Assembly (NCBI GenBank): GCA_028023455.1
Contig: JAQFVV010000063.1
Span: 6,950,271 to 7,014,270, forward strand
Source of the DNA: Epiperipatus broadwayi
Taxonomy: Eukaryota; Onychophora; Udeonychophora; Euonychophora; Peripatidae
Length of the DNA stretch: 64,000 nucleotides
Direction: 5' to 3'
In this document: in pieces, positions 1 to 9,994 of the stretch
Layout: each line of letters begins with the position of its first letter
Position numbering within the stretch: the stretch's first letter is position 1
Program-made: the position numbers and the translations under genes
The notes under the pieces: model-generated
Told to the model about the DNA's origin: nothing
The model's input: the letters and a program-made list of their open reading frames with translations, nothing else
Databases searched by the model: none

Positions 1-1551
1 AATTATTGCATCAACTATTAATTTTGTTATATTCAAATTCAAATGGGCTGAACTTGTAAATGTGAAAATATCCCGTACTATGGCCCCCAATTGTAATGGA
101 AAAGGTTATTTGGATGGTTGATTTATATATTTATATTTTCAATTATTATATTTTATACTTATTTATTATACTTTTATTTTTACAACTTTAATTCTTTATT
201 ATCTTATTTATTTATTAAAAGTTTTGCTAGCCAAAATATCCCGGCTTAGCCTCCAACTGTAATGGAAATTGTTTATTTATTTATTTAACCAATGCCATTA
301 TAATACAAGCAGAGAGCTAATACAGATACAAATTTAACTTCATATCTATACCCTTGACTGAACCCCAAGGCAATACATACATATTATCTTGGCGTTATTT
401 TTCCCGATCAAGAACCCTCGGCTGCTGGACAAAGCAAACTATCTCAAGAAATTTAACAAATGTCCAGCGCTTGCTATTTATTTTTTATAATTGGGAAATT
501 CGCACAGACAAGCAGCACATAAATACCTTTAAAAATCAGCCCCACCCTTTAATCACTAAATTACAGTTTCCCCCCTGTCATAGCTTGGTGATAGGAGAAT
601 AAAGCGAGTATACACAATTTATGAATAAATATGTTTAATAACACTTTGATAAAAAAAAAATACATGATAACAATAATAAAAAAACACACTTATATAAATA
701 CGTGGCTATAATAAAATGTAGTAAACAGATCAAATATAAAACTATCTTGAAGTCCTATTTGGTAGAGTTCTAAATCTATCAAGATTGTTCTTTGTTGATT
801 TATTTACAAACATTAAAATTAAAATGCATGCATGCTTTTTACCTAGTTTTTCCTTGTAGTTGTTTCCGTGGGTATTTCTTTTGAGAGCTTTTTACCATCC
901 AGTGGGAGATCATCCCTTTTTTTGTAGAGACGGTGATGTCCTTCACTGTCGGCTGGATTGATTTTCTCTCTCAGTTTGTGGGGTTATTTCTCGTTCCAGT
1001 TTTTACTTCTTGTCGATTCTTTAGGTAGATTTTTTTAAGTTGTCAGTCACAGAAGTGGCAGTCTCTCTAGCAGGTCAGGCATAGATCTTACATTGTGAGT
1101 CAGTGGTAAGACGGATTGAATACGAACCCATGTCCCTTTAACGCCACTAGCCACGCACTTCTTTCATTTTCTTTGAGCTGTTGCTTCCTCAAAATCTCTA
1201 CTAGTAATCCCAGATAATAATTGTAATTCTCTTACTGTCTTTATTTTGTTCATTGTTTTGTAAATTTTTAATTAAGATTTAGATTTCCAACCAATTCTTA
1301 TCATCATGTTTCTTTATTTAATTAGTGGCTGGAATGTAGGTTTTAATTAATTTAGCTGTAATTATAAGCTTTTCCTTGTTATACATTTTCTTTGTCCGAG
1401 GAATTTAATTAGTCCAACAGACTTTTACACCTATGGCCATATTGTTTTTATATTACATATTACATTTAATTTTTATTTAAAGTTTACAATTCATTTTTCA
1501 CATTTATGTTTATAATTCATTTTAACTTGTTACAATATAGTTTTTAACAAG
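1..1551. other. AT-rich DNA, no supported gene; local direct repeat
   Basis: No gene recognised. A decayed direct repeat is visible at 64-118 and 232-275: both units carry AAAATATCCCG followed about 15 bases later by AACTGTAATGGAAA or AATTGTAATGGAAA. Around 400-860 a few words (CTCGGCTGCT, TTTTTACCTAG) recall the minus-strand family C LTR at 3718-5415, so this may be a highly diverged LTR relative, but I could not trace it continuously. An 82-codon open frame at 354-602 shows no recognisable motif and is probably chance. Confidence 0.4.
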
Positions 1552-1702
1552 AGAGGAAAAGACGCATTTCTTTATGCGTCCCCTTCCCCTCTCCCACAAT
1601 AAATAGGAATAACTTTCAAGCATTTGACTTACTCGTTTTTTTTTTAAAAAGAGAGAAAGAGACACATTTCTTTATGCACCCCCCTCCCCTTTTCTTACTA
1701 TT
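1552..1702. repeat. Direct repeat of two hairpin-bearing units
   Basis: Two units about 100 bases apart share a purine run (GAGAGGAAAAGAC or GAGAAAGAGAC), then GCATTTCTTTATGC, then CCCCTTCCCCTC. In the first unit GACGCAT and ATGCGTC can pair around a TTCTTT loop; the second has lost part of the stem (GACACAT versus ATGCACC). Function unknown. Confidence 0.6.
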
Positions 1703-1876
1703 ACAAAAATCCAAAGTAATTTCGACATTTGAATTTCAACTTTTTTCTTTCTTTTCCTTCCTTTTTTTTAATTTTAGTAGCTAATCCATTTACCTTTATT
1801 ACTTCTAGTAGCTAATTTATCTAATTTTTATTAATAAATATATATATGTGTGATGACTTCTTTACGTGGTCATCAC

Positions 1877-1878
<2 letters not shown>

Positions 1879-1911
<33 letters not shown>
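1879..1911. repeat. (TA)n microsatellite
   Basis: Uninterrupted TA tract. It ends directly in TGAAACAGTC, so it may mark an LTR-type boundary of the block that follows. Confidence 0.9.
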
Positions 1912-1913
<2 letters not shown>

Positions 1914-3698
1914 AAACAGTCAGATCTGTCTATCCTTCTGTTTCACCTACTATATATTATAGTAGTATTTTTATGTATATCTATACCCAAATCCTCATAT
2001 ATGACACTAATATAATGTTAAATTCATGTTAATTTTAAACCTAAATATACTAGTTGTGTATGTGTGCATATATTTAGCTGACAGTAAAAGAAACATATGT
2101 ATATGTATAAAAATCAGTAAATATGCATGTATATATTTCTAGTAATTAAATAATGGAAAATGCTTTGTATGTGTAACAAGAAACTACATATATACAGGAA
2201 AGAATAATGTTAATAGAATTAAAACATTAGAAATTTCTTTATCTAGAATATTTATTCTAAAACTAATATTTGAAATTATTATATATTCTGCATATATCGC
2301 TAAATTATATAATTGAGTTACATATATAACAAAATGTTTTCCATCTTTAGATTTGTTTTTCTAAAAGGATGACTTCATAAAATTTAATCCTTCTTGCTGT
2401 ATAGTGACCTAATTAAAATTTAAGAATGAAAATAGATTTTAAAATTAAGTATGAATAAATTATCCTGGTCAACCAAAGAAAGACCTGCCTGTAAAAGAAA
2501 TCAATGACAGTGGGGATTTTGAGATTTCTGAGAATACAGTGAGGTAATTAGAAAGGCAGATCTGAAATTACTAAGACAAGGGGTAGGGGGGGTAAAATAG
2601 TATATAAGTTGCATCAGCCATCTTTGAAAGACTCTTAAGTATTCACTTCAGTATTCAAATAGTTCAATTTGTTAAAAATATCTTATAAATTGGTAATGAT
2701 GATGATCATGGGCTAGAAAAGGCAATTCCCTTGCTTTCTAAACCCTGCAATAGTCTACAAGATGTGGAGAGAGGTGAACTAGAAGCCGATGCCACTAAAG
2801 AAACCCCCAAGATAAAGCCAACTTGCTAGAGCAGAGAAACTTAGAGTGGTAACAATTCTTTATCCATCTCAACTTAACTTCTAAACTAAACTTTGTTAAA
2901 TCCTAAAAGCTAGCTAAATCTATTAATTATGGTAAAAATAATAATGTATTCTAAACTTACAAGTTAAATGTAATTTTTATTTTCTTTCTTTAAATCCCAA
3001 ATCTTGCCTGATTCATTGATTTAATTTCAACTTATATAGTTTATTCTGGTTTATTAAAATTGATTTAGTTTTGACTTGCTTTGATTGATTGATTCTAAAT
3101 GATTTTTCATAACTGATGTATTACATATAATTCTAAATGATTTATTTTAAAATGATAATTAAGTTTCCAAGTTATTTTACATATTTTAGCTTAATGATAA
3201 TATTTGATTTTATTAATAATTCTCGTAAATAACTTAAATCTATATTAAACTGAATCAATCAAACCTAAGCTAATTTCGTTTCAATTCCCTTTTTAAAAAC
3301 TAAGCGAACAAAGCCAAATTTCAGATTTCACTTATGTAAAATCTTATCTTCAAATTTATGTTCTTTTACTTAAATCTATGCCAGATTTTATTATTTTCAA
3401 TTATGTATTTGTTTATGCTATATTTGTTCAGAATGGAGTTTTACTCTTAGTTAAATCATTAGTGGGAAGCAATTAGGTATTCTCATGCACATATATGTAA
3501 TTTTGCATTTATTAATGCACAAACCAAAACTCCCTTCTGAAATGGATAAAATGCCTTATTTAAAATATAATTTAAAGCTTACAGCTACTCTAAGATAGAT
3601 TTGCTTTAAATGTAATATTTAACTAATATTCAGCTGAAGTGATAAAATACAGCATAGAGCTATAACTTATTATCGTAATTATCCATAAAATGCTGTAA
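1912..3698. other. TA-flanked block, possible solo LTR; no gene
   Basis: This 1.8-kb block sits between TA tracts. The left edge is TG (TGAAACAGTC). The right edge is ATGCC, not the expected CA, so the LTR reading is uncertain. A TATA-like GTATATAAG lies at about 2599, after a purine-rich stretch near 2575-2595, and a richer-GC patch lies at about 2700-2860. No open frame of interest. I did not find its partner in the window. Confidence 0.25.
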
Positions 3699-4469
3699 AA
3701 TGCCTATATATATATATTGCACCAATATTGAAAGGCGTCATTTGTGCCAGATGGTTCTGCCGAATGAAGTTTACTTATACATATATATGTTTTGCTGGTT
3801 TCATACTTCTTCATAATACATTTATAATCTTATAAATGTTACGTGAACGAACCGGCACATTCAAGCAAAATGGGAGATATTATTGATAGCTTTAACTTTC
3901 AACAATGGCCCATCTCGGCTGCTAGATTCAAACCCCTACTATCCAAACACTTTATTTGTTTCAGAGGAAACTCCAGGAACCAGCTATCTATTCAGAAGAA
4001 TAAACAATGTATTTGGTCAGTAGGCTCATAATCCAGTGCTCGAAATGACCCCAAAACTAGCTCAGTCTAATTTTAATCAGTAATAAAATATAGAGAAAGA
4101 ATTGATAAAAAGAATTGACTGACAAATAAAGTTTAATTTTAAAGACAATTTATTAACTAACATTTATTAATTTTAAACATTCTTATAAATCTAAATAACA
4201 CACACATTTTAAGTTAACATATAATATATTTTATGAGAAGGCATCAATAATCTTTGACATTTAAGTTATCTAACATTCACAAACACGCACATCAATAGTT
4301 CATTTTAAGCATGCTTATAAAGTTCAAATTACTTGTCTCTGTAGGATTTACGAATTACAGTGGTGGCTACTACATATAAATGAGAATATGAAAATGTTTT
4401 ACCTAGGATTTTTGGAACGTGGACGTAGAACTTCATTTTCTTTAATTATTGCTTTAGGTGAGAATATTT

Positions 4470-4481
4470 CCAGCCGGCTGG
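4470..4481. promoter_or_regulatory. Conserved 12-bp GC palindrome in LTR
   Basis: CCAGCCGGCTGG is a perfect palindrome of ten G/C in twelve bases within very AT-rich DNA. It is identical in the other family C LTR at 25791-25802 and lies upstream of a conserved CTAGGTAA splice-donor-like site in both. It could be a protein-binding site or an RNA dimer-initiation loop; neither is proven. Confidence 0.5.
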
Positions 4482-4752
4482 GACGTTTTTTTGAGGAGTT
4501 TGTTTATTCTGCATGATTATTATTTCTGGAGACAGTTGAATATTGACGGAGGATTTCTGAGCTGTTAAGTAGACATTATTTCACAAGCAGGTCTTGCTGA
4601 TGTTGTTGGATTAAGGGCTGAAAGAAGAGCATATATTTCCATAAGATGCTTAGCACTGCATTTCTGTTTCTGGATACATAATTTAAACAAGACTGACACT
4701 GAAAACTAGGCTGAAACTGCAAACTCAAACTGGCCACCTGATAAAAATCTAG

Positions 4753-4761
4753 CTATTTATA
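4753..4761 (-). promoter_or_regulatory. TATA box of family C LTR
   Basis: TATAAATAG on the minus strand. It is conserved with TATAAATAG at 25494-25502 of the other copy, which supports a Pol II promoter at the U3/R border. Confidence 0.6.
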
Positions 4762-5415
4762 TATGCAAATTGTTTTCGTTTTAATATCCTCCGGCAATAG
4801 GTTCAATAGGTGTTGTCGAAATTTCTTTAGTAATTAATCCTGTGACATGTTTTTGATTGATTGTTTAATTAGTCGTAGCTATTTCAAAACATGTTGTTTT
4901 CATATCTTTAATTAGTAGCTCACTGCTGTGTTTTTAAATATATTTCATTTCAATATTTATTTTCATGTGTTTTCAATACGATTTTAACAGGCATTTATTA
5001 TATCTCTTATTAACAAGCTTACATTTATTTACATTCGCACGCACATATATATTTTACTATTCTAAAATCAAAAATAGTTTTAAGATTATTTTCCTTCTTT
5101 AATTTAAATGAAGAGATTTATATATTTTTTAAACCTTTTCAATTGCATTTCAACTAATAATAATAAACTCTTTACTTCCTTTTTATAAAACCTTTAGTTT
5201 AACTTTTCTAACCAAGACTTCCCTCCCCTCTTTTAATGAATCAATTTTAACTTTTATTTTAAAACTAATGATAGAAAACTATTTGACTCTTCTCTTTTCG
5301 AAAACAAACTGTAATACACTCTTCAACATTTAAATACGTTTTTCTTTTACGAAAGATTATTTTAATAATTTTTTTTTTAGATAAATTAGTATGTGCCAAT
5401 TTCAATATTGGTACA

Positions 5416-5432
5416 TTATATATATATATATA
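5416..5432. repeat. (TA)n tract between LTR C and LTR D-like block
   Basis: Short TA run that flanks the outer TG of the family C LTR and opens the next repeat block. Confidence 0.8.
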
Positions 5433-6036
5433 GCTTAATAAATTAGATTCATATAGCATAATTATAGATGCTACATAATGAACTGATCTACGGTAGTTTC
5501 ATGGAAGGAAACTACTATTTAGTGTCCAATTTTATTATATAATGATGTAGTCAGCAGTGCAAATGTGTCCTTAAGAAATGCTTCAGCATACATACTTGTT
5601 GCTGTATCACTTCAATGGGCATGTTTTAATGGCTACTCCATTCTTCTTATTTTGGACAACTACCTTCTTCAGATGGGTGTAGGGTAAGTGCCACCCCATT
5701 CTGCATCCTTAGAACTGGAGCATGAAACTCCAAAGAATTAAAATTAGTTGTTCAATCACCCAAACTAAAGGTCTCTTACTCACAGCAATGGGTACGGTGT
5801 TAATGGAACTGGTACTTGGTACAAATCCTGTGAAAAAGCACACATTCAAGACACAGGAACTCGGATTGTATATTTTCTATATGCCTTGGTATCTGAAGTC
5901 TGACTGCCAATCATCAAGTTCATCCAGCCATATAATTGTATATTTCAGCTTTGATCTGAATCCGAATCAAATTTCATAGGCATATAAGCTATGTAGAAAA
6001 TATATTGATTAATTCACATAATAAAATATTCTTTAA

Positions 6037-6199
6037 TTAAACAGTTGCACATCTGCTTTGGATTTTAACTATAAAATGAATAAATACTAACACTTCAAAC
6101 ACATGATACTATCTTTTCCAAAGACTTTATCATATGTTTGAAGTGTTAGTATTCATTCATTTTATAGTTAAAATCCAAAGCGCATGTGCAACAGTTTAA
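6037..6199. mobile_element. TTAA-flanked inverted-repeat MITE
   Basis: About 70-bp arms form a near-perfect inverted repeat around a 20-25 base centre. The left arm begins TTAAACAGTTGCACAT and the right arm ends ATGTGCAACAGTTTAA; both continue through a shared TTTGGATTTTAACTATAAAA core. TTAA occurs at both outer ends, which fits a TTAA target duplication of the piggyBac type, although some Tc1/mariner MITEs also use TA. No transposase is encoded. Confidence 0.7.
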
Positions 6200-6409
6200 T
6201 GCTGTTTAAATATTACAGTTTATAAACATCGTGCTATATAAAATAATTGACTTATTTACATAAAATATTCTATGTAAATGATAATAATCACTTCTGCTAA
6301 CTCTAAAGCAAATCTAGATCCTGTTATATAGCATAAACTAGGCATAGATCATCATGAGCAAAGTAAATTAAATTTATAAAATAATATTAAGGCTCATGAA
6401 GTTGTAACT

Positions 6410-6525
6410 TGAAATGTTGTAAATCTTTATCACCTGCAAGTGATATACATACATATGACAACTAAAATAAATTAAGTAATTTGTAACTAGAAAACTAATA
6501 TCACCTGTGAGTGATTTAAAATGTC

Positions 6526-6573
<48 letters not shown>

Positions 6574-6700
6574 AAACCAAAACTACCTGTAACTCAGTAA
6601 ACCATAAATGCTTATATCCAAAATCATTACCTGTGTGTGAACCAAAACTTAAATGTTAGTAAGTTGTAATCCCTAAAATAATCACCTGCGAGTGAGACAA
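6410..6700 (+). repeat. Degenerate subrepeats with CACCTGNNAGTGA motif
   Basis: About four diverged units of roughly 70-100 bases. Each has a TTGTAA or TGTAACT word followed by ATCACCTGCAAGTGA, ATCACCTGTGAGTGA, ATTACCTGTGTGTGA or ATCACCTGCGAGTGA (near 6430, 6500, 6627 and 6683). The minus family D LTR carries CACCTGCGAGTGA at about 53317-53329, so the motif belongs to the family. Confidence 0.55.
6526..6573. repeat. Compound (TA)n(TG)n microsatellite
   Basis: A TA run to about 6551 continues without break into a TG run to 6573. Confidence 0.9.
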
Positions 6701-7014
6701 GCTATATAATCCCATTATAATTTTATTATTTCATTTATTAATTTTATTATTTAAATATTTGGCTTTCATTAAATTAATTTAAAATATAACTTTTGGCTTA
6801 GTGTTTTGATTTTGCTCATCATTTGTTGATTATGTAGTAGTTATTAAGAATCACAATCCATATTTGATAATTATACTCATGCAACATCTATATATAGCTA
6901 TACTGTTAAATATGCCAGTTTTCTATAGTCTCATGTTTTACCGATATGCTACTGCCAGCACGCGATTAAAGAAAATACTGCTGTGACCTCACATATGTCA
7001 TCCATAAGGTAGTA

Positions 7015-7237
7015 AATCTTTGAGCATTGGTAAAAGAACTGAGGCTAGGTTGGACAAGGGGTCTCAATAACCTCATTTTGATCAGCCTTGGGATGATTTA
7101 CTAAAACTTTGAATTTTGTTGCATGAATCTTTGAGCATTGGTAAAAGAACTGAGGCTAGGTTGGACAAGGGGTCTCAATAACCTCATTTTGATCAGCCTT
7201 GGGATGATTTACTAAAACTTTGAATTTTGTTGCACGA
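7015..7237 (+). repeat. Near-perfect 111-bp tandem duplication
   Basis: Two units (7015-7125 and 7126-7237) start AATCTTTGAGCATTGG and differ at very few bases, in contrast to the heavy decay nearby. The family D copy at 52.9 kb has a single unit, so the duplication is recent or local. Confidence 0.85.
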
Positions 7238-7259
7238 ATGTACAGATTTGACCGTTACA

Positions 7260-7935
7260 ATATATATATATAATATAGATAGACCTATATAAATTGTAAT
7301 GTTTGGTTAACAATTACTAGGATTATTATTATTAAATGCAATTAATCTTAACCTAATAGTATCGAGTTATTATTGGGGAATTATTACAGTTAAACTAGTC
7401 TGGGAATAGTTAAGCTCAGAGACAAGGTGTCTGGCAGTACAGTAAGAGACAGCTAGACATAAAAAATTTGGGAATTTAGTCAGGGAACAGAAATCTTCTT
7501 GATAAGGGTCTAGGCTGTTAGCTTAAAAAGATGAAACATATCAAATTGCTGCAGTTGCACAGGTTTTACACAAACTCATCATCTGGTGTCCATAATAGTG
7601 GTACAACCCCCAGTGTAAATCAAGGGAAATTTAGAAACTCCAGTTAGTGCACATTATAACGGTAGTTCAAAATTAAAAACTATAAGGAAATTATAGGAAT
7701 ATTGAAACCTCTTGTACTTGCACTCATAGCAAATTGTACAGTAAGTAGCTAATTCAAATTGGGAATCAAAAGTAAAGGTGAGATTTGTGCAGAAAGATTG
7801 ATTAAAAATGCAATCAATTATAGGGAAGATTAACATCACTGAGATGAGTAATTGGCCCTTATACATCCAACATATAGAGAAATATATCTTCATAAATAAA
7901 ATTGAAGATGATAAATACAAAATTGTGATAGTTTT
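7260..7935 (+). mobile_element. Gypsy 5' leader with candidate primer-binding site
   Basis: After a TA tract, the stretch 7262-7370 (ATAGATAGACCTATATAAA...GGTTAACAATTA) recurs at 13508-13610, so it is part of a dispersed element, probably an LTR or leader. At 7583 TGGTGTCCATAATAGTGG has the TGG start of a tRNA-complementary primer-binding site, and it follows ACTCATCA, a possible LTR end in CA. The position 350 bases upstream of gag fits. The tRNA match was not tested. Confidence 0.4.
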
Positions 7936-8539
7936 TTGTTTCACTGGAAAGAGATAATTGAAATTGTGAATAGGTTTGGTACACCCTTTACCCTAGAAGA
8001 AAGTTTATGTAATCAATTTAAAGAGCAGTTGTCTAATTATTTTAACCTCCTTCTATCTAGACATGTTGCTAGGCTACAATTCCATGACTACTACCAGAGT
8101 AGGGAGGAAAGTATTAAAGATTTTGATTGCACATTTTGGAATTTAGCAAAGAATTGCACATATGATTCATTGTTAGATGAGCCCTGCTGGAACAGTTCAT
8201 TATAGGCATAAATAGTGACAACATATATCAAAGATTACTGTCAGTAACTAATTTAGACTACAGTAAGGCAATAAAGCATAGTACAGCTTATGAACTAGTC
8301 CTCCAGCAATTGAACAAATATGCATAGCTCAATTGGAGTGGGCAAAAAACAAACAGACATTTGTAAAACATTTAAGCCAATTGAAAACAAAATCACAAAC
8401 AGTAAAGAAAGAATTAGTAACAGTAAAAAATCATTTATATGCTTTTGCTGTGGGAAATGGCTACAAGGCCAGTAATTGTTATTACAGATATAAACACTGT
8501 AAATGCTGCAGCAAAACAGGGCACATGAAAGTTATGTGA
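7936..8539 (+). pseudogene. Ty3/gypsy gag remnant with zinc knuckle
   Basis: The frame at 7936-8205 has the capsid-like pattern of gypsy gag: a hydrophobic stretch, ARLQFHDYYQSREESIKDF (the usual R-F-x(n)-Q-x-x-GESI-x-x-F region) and an L-x-K-x-C end. After a stop and a shift, a basic linker leads to a nucleocapsid zinc knuckle ending HCKCCSKTGHMKV (8500-8535): C-x2-C-x4-H is present, and the last Cys (TGT) lies one base out of frame, so it is broken. Gag would package element RNA in cytoplasmic particles. Stops near 8203 and 8537 and frame changes show it is dead. The protease follows directly, which is the normal gypsy order. I am confident in the Ty3/gypsy class, less so in the exact lineage. 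Confidence 0.7.
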
Positions 8540-8675
8540 AAAAAAAGAGATCAGCATAACCAGAAAGGATGCAAATGGGGGTAATGGTATAATACAGGCT
8601 CAGAAAAGGCAGTTCATGTATATTAAAAATATAGCAACAATGGATAATGATGAAATATTGATCAAAATTAAAAAT

Positions 8676-8960
8676 ATATGATCAACCAATAGCCATGGAG
8701 GTTGACAGTGGAAGTGGCATTACTAATATCAGTCTGCAATTGGTATACTATTACTTCCAGTTGTAATAAAATCCCTGCATTACAAGTCAAAAAACTGATG
8801 TGAAGGCATTAGATGTGAATGGTAATTCCATTAAAAAAAGGGCATAGTTGAAGCACTAGTATGTATAAATAAGGGGGAAATTATAATATAACCACTATAT
8901 GTAGTAAGTGCTCCCATCAACTCCATATTAGGATGAGGCTGGTTCAGTGAAATGGTAGTA
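8676..8960 (+). pseudogene. Gypsy aspartic protease remnant
   Basis: From 8677 the sequence reads YDQPIAMEVDSGSGIT, with the D-S-G active-site triad of retroelement aspartic proteases (the usual form is MEVDTGA). About 70 codons later, in shifted frame, LYVVSAPINSILG resembles the second conserved region (ILG followed by an aromatic residue). Frameshifts and stops break it. It sits right after gag. No convincing reverse transcriptase was found after it, so pol is deleted or unrecognisable. Confidence 0.65.
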
Positions 8961-9940
8961 AAAATAGATGTTACTAATAAAACCAATAGTTTCAAGAGAA
9001 AAAATTTACCAAAAGGATCAAGGGGACTTTGGATAAAGCAGATATACCCAAAGTAAAAAAAAAGCATTCCAGCAGCCAGTACTTAAAAAAAGCAAGTCAG
9101 AGAAGATCCATGGCGATCAAAAACATAAAGAAACTAAGTATATAAATGTACTGAAATAAAAAATAAAAGGATAATGTGTTGGACAGGAAAGAATGTTGGC
9201 TGTCAGTGAGTCAGTGGACAGATCAAAGACAGCTGGCTGAAGCAATGCTCATTTTCTTCACAAAGAACTATGAAATATCCATAAGCAGTTGTCATTTTTC
9301 AAAGGCTGCATTATGAAAGGCAATTGTATGCTGATACTAGTTAAGGGTAGACAGAAAATAGTAAAGTGGGTGCACAGTCAGCGAGACATTGGCAGAGTAA
9401 AAGGTCTCACCTTTAGTGGTATCTGGTTGTCAGACAGTAATGTCAACATGAGGAAAAATGAAAAGAATGACATCGATTAGCAAAGAAATACATCTACAGA
9501 GAATGCACCAAGTGAGACTGAATCCGTTTTTCACCAGCTTTCTAAAAGGAAGATAAAAAACCAGGTATCTTAGTGACTACATTGAAAGTTCAGAGATTAA
9601 AAGATAATCTCTGAATTTGGGGAAGTAATGATATGTATGTGCATGTTTAAATACACATACATATAAAGACATAAATTGCCAATGGTAATAAATATTAAAT
9701 TATAAAAGAATCATCGCATTTTAAAAGATTGATCGTTTTAAATAATGAAATAAAATTAAATTATAACTTTCTAAGAGCAGAAAAAATATTAATTTCTAAT
9801 TATAAGAAAAGTAAAAGCAGTTAAATCAACTAGAGAAGAATGCAGTATGATAATAGTATATTGAACAATCAAAGGAATTCAAGAATTAAATGTTCTTCAT
9901 GATAATAAACTGTAAGCTAAATATAACTCATTAATTAATG

Positions 9941-9941
<1 letters not shown>
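8961..9941 (+). other. Uncertain gypsy-derived tail; no intact gene
   Basis: A 63-codon frame at 9289-9480 (KGRQKIVKWVHSQRDIGRV) loosely recalls the basic stretch near the end of gypsy integrases, but no HHCC zinc site, DDE core or RT motif was found. The stretch is otherwise A-rich and unassigned. Confidence 0.2.

Positions 9942-9990
<49 letters not shown>
9942..9990. repeat. (TA)n microsatellite
   Basis: About 24 TA units, ending in TATATAGTGGCC. The family A LTRs begin with the same TATATAGTGG(C/T)C, but the sequence beyond differs, so no LTR is called here. Confidence 0.95.

Positions 9991-9994
<4 letters not shown>

Larger units (their letters stand above)
3718..5415 (-). mobile_element. 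Solo LTR, family C, minus strand, inserted in (TA)n
   Basis: Read on the minus strand this 1.7-kb block starts TGTACCAATATTGAA and ends TTGGTGCA, with TA tracts directly outside both ends, as expected for TG...CA LTR termini. It matches the plus-strand block 25024-26635 throughout. Shared landmarks in the same order are the GGCACATA word near the start, a TATAAATAG box (plus coordinates 4753-4761), the palindrome CCAGCCGGCTGG (4470-4481), a splice-donor-like CCTAGGTAAAAC (about 4396-4407), AAAATTAAACTTTATTTG near 4120, and TGAATAGATAGCTGG near the end. No internal retroelement sequence adjoins it, so it is best read as a solo LTR left by LTR-LTR recombination. The 62-codon frame at 3843-4031 is on the opposite strand and is probably chance. 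Confidence 0.8.
5433..7259 (+). mobile_element. LTR-like block, family D, plus strand
   Basis: The last 300 bases match, base for base in long stretches, the reverse complement of 52873-53060. Shared words in the same order include GAGCATTGGTAAA, GAACTGAGG or GAGCTGAGG, GATCAGCCT, and GAATGTACA, ending in GACCGTTACA before a TA tract. A weaker match near the start is GGTAGTTTCA...GAAACTA (about 5492-5514 here). The block ends CA just before (TA)n, as an LTR would. The start is not well defined. It is enlarged by a MITE (6037-6199), subrepeats, a TA/TG microsatellite and a 111-bp tandem duplication. The 85-codon frame at 5722-5979 has no known motif. Confidence 0.55.

Noticed and set aside
1078-1165. 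tRNA-like stretch with GGGTTCG on the minus strand
   Set aside because: Spacing between A-like and B-like words is too short for a tRNA or an intact SINE; too weak to annotate.
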